Source: Maribellus sediminis
Lineage (GTDB): Bacteria; Bacteroidota; Bacteroidia; Bacteroidales; Prolixibacteraceae
Length of the DNA: 64,000 nucleotides
Direction of reading: 5' to 3'
Assembly: GCF_011799805.1 (NCBI RefSeq)
Contig: NZ_WXUB01000008.1
Coordinates: 81,584 to 145,583, forward strand
Every line of letters begins with the position of its first letter. Positions within the stretch are counted from its first letter, which is position 1. The notes below the pieces were generated by a model. The model saw nothing but the letters and a program-made list of their open reading frames with translations. It was not told the DNA's origin and did not search any database. The position numbers and the translations under genes are program-made. Positions 53,547 to 61,164 of the stretch are shown in pieces.

Positions 53547-55382
53547 ATGAGCGCAAATTACGACGAAGGAACTATTAAGACCTTAGATTGGCAGGAGCAT
53601 ATCCGGAGGCGTCCGGGAATGTACATCGGTAAACTTGGCGATGGAACTTCAGCTGACGATGGTATTTATGTTTTGTTAAAGGAAGTGATGGACAACTGTA
53701 TCGACGAATTTATGATGGGTCATGGAAAAAAGATCATTGTAAAGGTCGATCAGGAGACTGTTTCTATCCGTGACTTCGGACGTGGCATTCCGCTGGGCAA
53801 ACTGGTGGACGTAGCCAGTAAAATGAACACCGGAGCCAAATACGACAACAAGGTTTTCAAAAAATCGGTTGGTTTGAATGGTGTGGGTATTAAAGCCGTA
53901 AATGCACTGTCTTCCAATTTTGTTATTCGTGCCATTCGTGAGGGTGTCGCCAAGGAAGTTACTTTCAGCAAAGGAATAATATCCGATGAACAGGATTTTA
54001 CCAACGTGCAGGAAGAAAACGGAACCGAAGTGTCGTTTGTGCCCGATGCAGAAGTGTTTAAGAAGTATCGTTACCTGAACGACTACATCGAGAACATGAT
54101 AAAAAACTACACCTTCCTGAATGCCGGTCTTACAATCGAATTCAACGGCGAGCGCTTCTATTCGCGAAACGGTTTGCGCGACCTGCTGGAAGAGAACATG
54201 GATCACGACCCAATTTACCCAATTATACATCTGAAAGGTGAGGATATTGAGGTGGCCATCACGCATGGAAACCAATATGGCGAAGATTATTATTCATTCG
54301 TTAACGGTCAACACACGACACAAGGTGGTACTCATTTACAGGCTTTTCGGGAAGTTTTGGTGAAAACGATCAGAGATTTTTACAAGAAGGAGTTTGACCC
54401 GTCCGATATTCGGGCGTCCATTGTGGCGGCCATCAGTATCAAGGTTGAAGAGCCTGTATTTGAGTCCCAAACAAAAACCAAGTTAGGATCGAAAGATATA
54501 GGCCCCGACGGACCTTCCGTGAGGGCTCATGTTGGAAATTTCCTGCAAAAAGAACTGGACAATTTCCTGCACAAAAATCCCGATACTGCTGAAGTTCTGC
54601 TTCGGCGCATTACCGAATCGGAGCGCGAACGCAAGGCTATTTCAGGAATTAAAAAACTGGCGAAGCAGCGTGCAAAAAAAGCAAGTTTGCACAATAAAAA
54701 ACTACGCGATTGCAGGATCCACTTCAACAGTAACGACGAACGAAAAGAGGAATCGAGCATTTTTATAACCGAGGGTGACTCGGCAAGTGGTTCGATTACC
54801 AAATCGCGCGATGTGAATACGCAGGCGGTGTTCAGTTTAAAGGGGAAACCACTGAATACCTATGGGCTTACAAAAAAGGTGGTTTACGAAAACGAAGAAT
54901 TCAACCTGCTGCAGGCAGCGCTGAATATTGAGGAGAGCATGGAAGACCTGCGTTACCACAAGGTGATTATCGCAACCGATGCCGACGTTGACGGTATGCA
55001 CATTCGTTTGTTGCTAATCACTTTCTTTTTGCAGTTCTTTCCCGAACTGATCAGAAAAGGGCATGTACATATTTTGCAAACGCCATTGTTCAGGGTACGT
55101 AACAAACAAAAAACCTTTTACTGTTATTCCGAGGAGGAAAAACAAAAGGCAATAAATAAACTCAAAGGCAAACCTGAGATCACCCGTTTCAAAGGTTTAG
55201 GTGAAATATCGCCGGATGAATTCAAACATTTTATTGGAAAAGATATGCGTCTTGACCCGGTTCTAATGAAAAAGCACGAATCGGTGGCTCAAATGCTTGA
55301 ATTTTATATGGGAAAAAATACACCTGAACGACAGGATTTTATCATCGATAACCTCTATGTTGAGAAGGACGAGGTGGCTTAA
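53547..55382 (+). CDS. parE: DNA topoisomerase IV subunit B
   Basis: A 611-aa type II topoisomerase ATPase subunit. The GHKL domain has [21 protein letters not shown] and [11 protein letters not shown]. The TOPRIM domain has EGDSASGS and [12 protein letters not shown]. ParE rather than GyrB is chosen because the partner parC is directly downstream (48 nt) and the protein is shorter than typical GyrB. It decatenates chromosomes with ParC. Confidence 0.93.
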   Translation: MSANYDEGTIKTLDWQEHIRRRPGMYIGKLGDGTSADDGIYVLLKEVMDNCIDEFMMGHGKKIIVKVDQETVSIRDFGRGIPLGKLVDVASKMNTGAKYDNKVFKKSVGLNGVGIKAVNALSSNFVIRAIREGVAKEVTFSKGIISDEQDFTNVQEENGTEVSFVPDAEVFKKYRYLNDYIENMIKNYTFLNAGLTIEFNGERFYSRNGLRDLLEENMDHDPIYPIIHLKGEDIEVAITHGNQYGEDYYSFVNGQHTTQGGTHLQAFREVLVKTIRDFYKKEFDPSDIRASIVAAISIKVEEPVFESQTKTKLGSKDIGPDGPSVRAHVGNFLQKELDNFLHKNPDTAEVLLRRITESERERKAISGIKKLAKQRAKKASLHNKKLRDCRIHFNSNDERKEESSIFITEGDSASGSITKSRDVNTQAVFSLKGKPLNTYGLTKKVVYENEEFNLLQAALNIEESMEDLRYHKVIIATDADVDGMHIRLLLITFFLQFFPELIRKGHVHILQTPLFRVRNKQKTFYCYSEEEKQKAINKLKGKPEITRFKGLGEISPDEFKHFIGKDMRLDPVLMKKHESVAQMLEFYMGKNTPERQDFIIDNLYVEKDEVA

Positions 55383-55430
55383 CATAAAACTCATTGCCCA
55401 AGTGGCATTACGCAAACCTGAAAAGTAAGA

Positions 55431-58064
55431 ATGTCAGAAGAGAACATCAATAATAGCGAAGAAATACAGGACGATCAGCTAAAAGATGAAATAACCTATT
55501 TGTCGGGGATGTACCGCGATTGGTTTTTGGATTATGCTTCGTATGTTATCCTTGAGCGTGCTGTTCCGTACATCAACGATGGATTGAAGCCTGTACAGCG
55601 CCGTATTTTGCACGCCATGCGCGAAATGGACGACGGGCGCTACAACAAGGTAGCCAACGTTATCGGGCAAACCATGCAGTATCACCCGCACGGCGATGCT
55701 TCTATCGGCGATGCCATGGTTCAGCTGGGACAGAAGGATCTGCTGATCGATACCCAGGGAAACTGGGGAAATATTTTAACCGGTGATGGTGCCGCAGCTC
55801 CACGTTATATCGAAGCACGTCTTTCGAAGTTTGCCCTCGAAGTTCTTTTCAACCCGAAAACTACCGAGTGGAAACTTTCATACGATGGACGTAAAAAAGA
55901 GCCTGTTACACTTCCGGTAAAATTCCCGTTGTTGCTGGCGCAGGGAGTTGAAGGTATTGCGGTTGGTCTGGCCTCAAAAATGTTTCCGCACAACTTTAAC
56001 GAGTTGCTCGATGCTTCCATCGATTACCTTAAAGGACGGGATTTTGAGTTGTATCCGGATTTCCCGACCGGTGGTTCGGCCGATTTCAGTAAATACAACG
56101 ACGGACTTAGGGGCGGTACCGTAAAAGTTCGTGCTAAAATAGAAAAGCGCGATAACAAAACTTTGGTGATTACGGAGTTGCCTTTTAGTAAGACTACTAC
56201 AACGCTCATCGAATCCATAATTAAGGCCAACGACAAGGGCAAAATTAAGGTGAAGAAAATCGATGACAATACTGCCGAACATGTCGAGATTTTGGTGCAC
56301 CTCGCACCGGGCGTATCATCGGATAAAACCATCGATGCACTTTATGCCTTCACCGATTGTGAAGTTTCCTTGTCGCCCAACTCGTGTATTATCGAGAATG
56401 ACAAGCCTTTGTTTATTGGCGTAAAAGAAATTCTGAAACGTTCGGCCGACAGCACACTGGATCTGCTGAAACTCGAGCTTGAAATCAGAAAAAGTGAGTT
56501 GGAAGAACAGTGGCATTATTCTTCACTCGAAAAGATATTTATTGAAGAGCGTATTTATAAGGATAAGAAGTTTGAGGATTCGGAGAACATGGATCAGGCC
56601 GTGGCGCATATCGACAAGCGACTCGATCCGTGGAAACCCAAACTCAAAAGAGAGATCACACGCGAAGACATCATGAAACTGATGGAGATTCGCATGGCTC
56701 GCATCCTGAAATTCAACAAAGACAAGGCGGACGAACACCTGAGATCCATCGAGGATGAAATTGCAGAAGTGGTTCATAACATCGAAAATATCGTTCCGTT
56801 CACCATAAAATGGTTCCAGCATTTGAAAGCGAAATTTGGTAAAGGCCGCTACCGGAAAACCGAAATTCGCAGTTTCGAAAATATTGTGGCTACCAAGGTG
56901 GTGGTTAAAAACGAGAAGCTATATGTCGATCGTAAAGAAGGTTTTATGGGAACCACCTTGCGAAAAGCAGAGTACATCTGCGATTGTTCCGATATCGACG
57001 ATGTCATCGTTTTCCACCGCGACGGAACTTATTTTGTTACCAAAGTTTCGGATAAGGCATTTATCGGAAAGAATCCGATGCACATTGCCGTTTTCAAGAA
57101 AAACGATAAACGCACGATTTACAACGTCGTTTACAAAGACGGCGAATCAGGCTTTGCTTACATGAAACGTTTCTCGGTAACGGGAGTAACGCGCGATAAA
57201 GAATACAATCTGACCAAAGAAACCAAAGGATCGAGGATTATGTATTTCTCGGCCAATCCGAATGGCGAAGCCGAAACATTACGCATTGTATTAAAGCCGA
57301 AACCACGCATTAAAAAACTCACGTTCGAAGAAGATATGGGTGAACTGGCAATTAAAGGCCGCCAGTCGATGGGAAACATTCTTACCAAACACGAGGTGCA
57401 TAAAATCTCGTTGAAGGAAAAAGGAGTTTCTACCCTTGGAGGTCGAAAAATATGGTTCGATCCGGATGTGCTTCGTTTGAATGCCGATAGCCGTGGAACC
57501 TATCTGGGCGAATTTTCGGGTGAAGATAAAATTCTGGTACTTTACAAAGATGGAAGCTATCAATTGTATAATTACGACCTTAGCAATCACTTCGAACCCA
57601 ATATCCTGGCCATCGAGAAATTCGATAAATCGAAGGTGTTATCGGCTGTTTATTTCGATGCCGAGCAGCAATTCTACTACGTAAAACGTTTCGAAATTGA
57701 GGAAGTTGAAGGTAAACTGATCCGCTTTATTGGCGAAAATCCGGACAATAAGCTGTTAAGCATTACCTGGGTTCATTACCCGCGCCTTGAGATTACTTTT
57801 GGAGGTAAAAGCTCTGAGCGTGAAAATGAGATTGTTGAAGTTGCAGAATTTATCGGTGTAAAATCCTGGAAAGCAAAAGGAAAGCGTCTTACTAACTACG
57901 AAGTAAAAAACATAAAGGAAATTGAGCCTGTTGTAAAAGATGAGGATGACCGGGAGCCGGAAGAACAGGCTGATGAAAAACCGGATGTAGACGATATTCC
58001 TTTCGAAATTACCCGTCCGAAAAGGGATGATGATGATTCCGGGAATCAAATGTCACTATTTTAG
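55431..58064 (+). CDS. parC: DNA topoisomerase IV subunit A
   Basis: An 877-aa DNA-cutting subunit. The catalytic Tyr is Y126 in APRYIEARLS; GLKPVQRRILHAM and HPHGDASIGDAM mark the winged helix. The C-terminal propeller lacks a recognisable GyrA box (QRRGGKG), which supports ParC over GyrA. The last 40 residues are acidic and end SGNQMSLF, resembling a clamp-binding peptide (QMSLF), though this is inference. It forms topoisomerase IV with ParE. Confidence 0.93.
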   Translation: MSEENINNSEEIQDDQLKDEITYLSGMYRDWFLDYASYVILERAVPYINDGLKPVQRRILHAMREMDDGRYNKVANVIGQTMQYHPHGDASIGDAMVQLGQKDLLIDTQGNWGNILTGDGAAAPRYIEARLSKFALEVLFNPKTTEWKLSYDGRKKEPVTLPVKFPLLLAQGVEGIAVGLASKMFPHNFNELLDASIDYLKGRDFELYPDFPTGGSADFSKYNDGLRGGTVKVRAKIEKRDNKTLVITELPFSKTTTTLIESIIKANDKGKIKVKKIDDNTAEHVEILVHLAPGVSSDKTIDALYAFTDCEVSLSPNSCIIENDKPLFIGVKEILKRSADSTLDLLKLELEIRKSELEEQWHYSSLEKIFIEERIYKDKKFEDSENMDQAVAHIDKRLDPWKPKLKREITREDIMKLMEIRMARILKFNKDKADEHLRSIEDEIAEVVHNIENIVPFTIKWFQHLKAKFGKGRYRKTEIRSFENIVATKVVVKNEKLYVDRKEGFMGTTLRKAEYICDCSDIDDVIVFHRDGTYFVTKVSDKAFIGKNPMHIAVFKKNDKRTIYNVVYKDGESGFAYMKRFSVTGVTRDKEYNLTKETKGSRIMYFSANPNGEAETLRIVLKPKPRIKKLTFEEDMGELAIKGRQSMGNILTKHEVHKISLKEKGVSTLGGRKIWFDPDVLRLNADSRGTYLGEFSGEDKILVLYKDGSYQLYNYDLSNHFEPNILAIEKFDKSKVLSAVYFDAEQQFYYVKRFEIEEVEGKLIRFIGENPDNKLLSITWVHYPRLEITFGGKSSERENEIVEVAEFIGVKSWKAKGKRLTNYEVKNIKEIEPVVKDEDDREPEEQADEKPDVDDIPFEITRPKRDDDDSGNQMSLF

Positions 58065-58110
58065 TTCAAAGTATGATTGAAATTCATCGCTCTTGGTTCT
58101 GTTTTGAGCT

Positions 58111-58165
58111 CATCCCCCTGAATCCCCCTTCGAAGGGGGAATCGCGACGAAGGAGCGAGGGGATG
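58111..58165. repeat. GC-rich palindromic repeat
   Basis: CATCCCC (58111-58117) and GGGGATG (58159-58165) enclose the perfect palindrome CCCCCTTCGAAGGGGG (58124-58139). Such nested CCCCCTTCGAAGGGGG elements occur scattered in many bacterial genomes. It may act as a terminator for parC, but no T run follows. Confidence 0.5.
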
Positions 58166-58194
58166 AATTAGTAGCATGAAATAAACTCGTTTGC

Positions 58195-58692
58195 ATGAGA
58201 ATTTATTTAATAGGATATATGGGGTGTGGCAAATCTACTTTAGGCAGAAAGCTGTCGAAGCATTTAGATTTGCAGTTTGTGGATATGGATCATTATATTG
58301 AAGAAAGAAACTGTAAGACCATACCTCAGATTTTTGAAGAAGAGGGGGAAGCCGAATTCAGAAAAAAGGAGCGAAAAGCCCTCGAAGAATTGTCGGAGTT
58401 TACTGATATCGTAATTGCCACCGGAGGCGGTGCTCCTTGTTTTTTTGATAACATCGACCTGATGAATAAAACGGGGCAGACCATTTATCTGAATATCAAT
58501 CCGGATATTCTTGCCGATCGTTTGTTGAAATCGAAAACTGAACGACCACTGATTAAAGGCAAATCGCGAGAAGAGTTGATTGCTTTCATCGATGAAACCC
58601 TTCATAAAAGAAACGAATTCTACATGCAGGCCCGGCATTATATTACTGAGCCTGATATGCCATTGGAGCTGATTGAAGAAATGATTTCCTAA
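58195..58692 (+). CDS. aroK: shikimate kinase
   Basis: A 165-aa kinase phosphorylating shikimate in aromatic amino acid synthesis. P-loop GYMGCGKSTLGRKLS at 7-21; shikimate site FVDMDHYIE and ATGGGAPC. Full length. The TPP enzyme gene begins 8 nt later, an unexplained pairing. Confidence 0.94.
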   Translation: MRIYLIGYMGCGKSTLGRKLSKHLDLQFVDMDHYIEERNCKTIPQIFEEEGEAEFRKKERKALEELSEFTDIVIATGGGAPCFFDNIDLMNKTGQTIYLNINPDILADRLLKSKTERPLIKGKSREELIAFIDETLHKRNEFYMQARHYITEPDMPLELIEEMIS

Positions 58693-58699
58693 AAATACT

Positions 58700-60328
58700 A
58701 TGTCTACCGTTGCCCGACAATTTGCTCACACCCTTCGCGAAATTGGTGTTCGCTATGTGTTCGGTGTACCCAGTGGTAACATGATCGATTACATCGAGGC
58801 TTTGAGGCTCGAAGACGGTATTGAATTCGTATTGGTTGGCCACGAAGCAACGGCAGCAATAATGGCCGATGTCTGTGGCCGATTTAGCGGAATTCCGGGT
58901 GCCTGTTTTGCTACTTTTGGCCCCGGAGCTACCAACCTGAGTACAGGTGTCGGAGAAGCATTTCTCGATCGTTCCCCCATGTTGGCTTTTACAGATGAAA
59001 TGCCCGATCACCTGCTTAGTCGAACGGTTCAGATGAACATTAATCACCGCCAACTCTTTTTCGCGATTACAAAACATACTACCCGCTTTCATTCCGGCAA
59101 TGCAGCAGAAGTGATTTTGAAAGCAGCAGGAATAGCAACTTCGGATGTTCCAGGTCCGGTGCATATCGGGGTTCCGGCCGGAATTGGCAGGGACTTGACT
59201 GTTGTTGAAAACACGGAAGTTGAATATTTAAGGGTTGAGAAAAAACGCTGGTCACCAATGATGCATCAGCAGATTAAGAAAGTAGAAACCCTATTCGCCA
59301 AAAGCAAAAAACCTATACTCGCTGTTGGTTTAAGCGCCGTACGTGAAGGTGTCCGGAATCTGTTACTGGCTGTGGCCGAAAAGTTTCAGTTACCTGTGGT
59401 TTTGACACCGATGGCAAAAGGCATGTTTCCCGAGAATCATCCTTTGTATACAGGAGTTTTGTTTCACGCTTTGTCAAACATGGTTGCCGAAACCTACAGT
59501 AAGGCCGATCTGGTAATCGGAGTGGGTTACGATCCGGTTGAGTTCAATTACGAAGAATGGATGCCGGCAGTGCCATTGATTCACATCGATTCAAAAGAAG
59601 CCGATGTAGATACCGGGCAAATTCCCGAAGTCTTAAATGTAATTGGCGATTTAGGAACTGCACTTACAGAACTTAGAAACTTAAAAACAGCCACTAAATC
59701 GTGGGATTTAGATCAACTGGTTAAAAGACGAGAAAAGCTATTCGCCAAATTGAAGCCTCAACCCGATAGTTTCGGCCCGCTTGCAGTTTTGCACGAATTG
59801 CGACAGGCCATACCCGACGAAGGAATTCTGACCGTAGATGTCGGCGCACATCTTCATCTGGCAGGACAGCAATGGCGAACTCTGGCACCACAAAAATTGC
59901 TGATGACAAACGGCTGGTCGGGAATGGGATTTGCACTACCCGCCGCAATGGCTGCAAAAATGTGTTATCCCGATTTGCCTGTGGTAGCTTTAATGGGTGA
60001 TGGCGGCTTTTACATGACCGTAGGTGAACTGGCTACTGCAAAACGATTAAATCTCGATATCGTTATTGTGGTGATTTATGATAGCAGCCTTTCTTTGATC
60101 AACATCAAGCAACAAAAGAAAGGATACGATTCCCATTACGGAACGGATTTGAATACGCCCGCGGATAAACCTACTAATCATTATTTTGGGGTACCTGTAA
60201 TTTCATGCTCCAGCCTCGGTGAGTACCGAATGGCACTTAATGACGCATTCTCATGCAAGGGACCGGTTGTGGTTGAAGTGCGAGTAAACTCAGTTGAATA
60301 CGGGAATTTGGTTTTACAACGTGTTTGA
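58700..60328 (+). CDS. thiamine pyrophosphate-dependent enzyme (acetolactate synthase-like)
   Basis: A 542-aa ThDP enzyme with the three-domain layout of acetolactate synthase/benzoylformate decarboxylase. The catalytic Glu is E49 in VGHEATAA; the ThDP-magnesium motif is GDGGFYMTVGELATAKRL with GDG at 433-435, followed by DSSLSLINIKQQ. The FAD-linked features of true AHAS and its small regulatory subunit gene ilvN are not evident. Reaction unknown; a 2-oxo acid decarboxylase or lyase is likely. It shares a transcript with aroK. Confidence 0.82.
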   Translation: MSTVARQFAHTLREIGVRYVFGVPSGNMIDYIEALRLEDGIEFVLVGHEATAAIMADVCGRFSGIPGACFATFGPGATNLSTGVGEAFLDRSPMLAFTDEMPDHLLSRTVQMNINHRQLFFAITKHTTRFHSGNAAEVILKAAGIATSDVPGPVHIGVPAGIGRDLTVVENTEVEYLRVEKKRWSPMMHQQIKKVETLFAKSKKPILAVGLSAVREGVRNLLLAVAEKFQLPVVLTPMAKGMFPENHPLYTGVLFHALSNMVAETYSKADLVIGVGYDPVEFNYEEWMPAVPLIHIDSKEADVDTGQIPEVLNVIGDLGTALTELRNLKTATKSWDLDQLVKRREKLFAKLKPQPDSFGPLAVLHELRQAIPDEGILTVDVGAHLHLAGQQWRTLAPQKLLMTNGWSGMGFALPAAMAAKMCYPDLPVVALMGDGGFYMTVGELATAKRLNLDIVIVVIYDSSLSLINIKQQKKGYDSHYGTDLNTPADKPTNHYFGVPVISCSSLGEYRMALNDAFSCKGPVVVEVRVNSVEYGNLVLQRV

Positions 60329-61164
60329 TTTAAAGAATTCACCTATTCTTATAAACTCAATATTTCATCCAAAGGTGACTTTTAAGGTGATAAAATCTTG
60401 TTTATTATCACTGATAATTTGCTGTGTAAACAAAAAAATGAAAGAATTGATCCCTTAACAGAACATGGAGATTTGGCCTTTTCATACGTAATCTTCGGAT
60501 AAGTTATACGGGATTTTACGTATAAAAGAATTTATAATTTCAATTTTGAAAATATGAACAGTTACCCCTTTAATCCCATGTTGTGGAATCTATTTTGAGA
60601 TTTCCAACTAGCAGATTTCTTGCAAAAGTAAACAAATAGAGAGTTTATAATTTAATTAAGAAAAGTTGAGAGAAATACTTAATCCTAAAACTCAATAAAA
60701 GACATGTAAGTATTTTAATATCAATGTTATTTTGATAAATACTTTTCAGGAAACAATGTTAGTCAACTAAGTAAAATGCTTCTTTTGGATGATCCCATGT
60801 TTCTTTTTTTTTATTAAATATAGAGCAAAGGTTTATTATAATTTTGTTGTCCTTGCAGGAGAAATCTTTTGTCTGTCCATAATTGAAATCAGGATTTATT
60901 GAGAAACTGAAAGTCTGATTAAAAGAAGAATAAAATACTAAAAAGTATATAAATATCAATTCTCAAATCCGTATTAAACCCGATTGACTTCGGCTTATTG
61001 ATTGACGTAACTTGTAAATGAAATTTTGAACGAAAGCAGAAACTTAACGTGCAACCCCGCGAAGTACTCACAAAATTTCGGTTAAAAGATACAGGTATTA
61101 GACATTTGCTGAATGATGATTTGATAAGTAGAAGACATTATTTACTTACTTAAATTATCAGATT
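60329..61164. other. AT-rich region without supported gene
   Basis: 836 nt, clearly more AT-rich than the flanks, with many in-frame stops. A 66-codon ORF on the minus strand (60759-60959, MIFIYFLVFYSSF start) has poor support. I see no repeats, hairpins or tRNA. It should hold the promoter of the large secreted protein, but no full consensus is apparent. Confidence 0.5.

Noticed and set aside
53547..58064. DNA gyrase (gyrB-gyrA) instead of topoisomerase IV
   Set aside because: Adjacent gene pair, short B subunit and lack of a GyrA box in the A subunit favour ParE-ParC.
60759..60959. 66-codon minus-strand ORF in the AT-rich gap
   Set aside because: Low-complexity AT-rich codons, no domain, no promoter or terminator; possible chance ORF.
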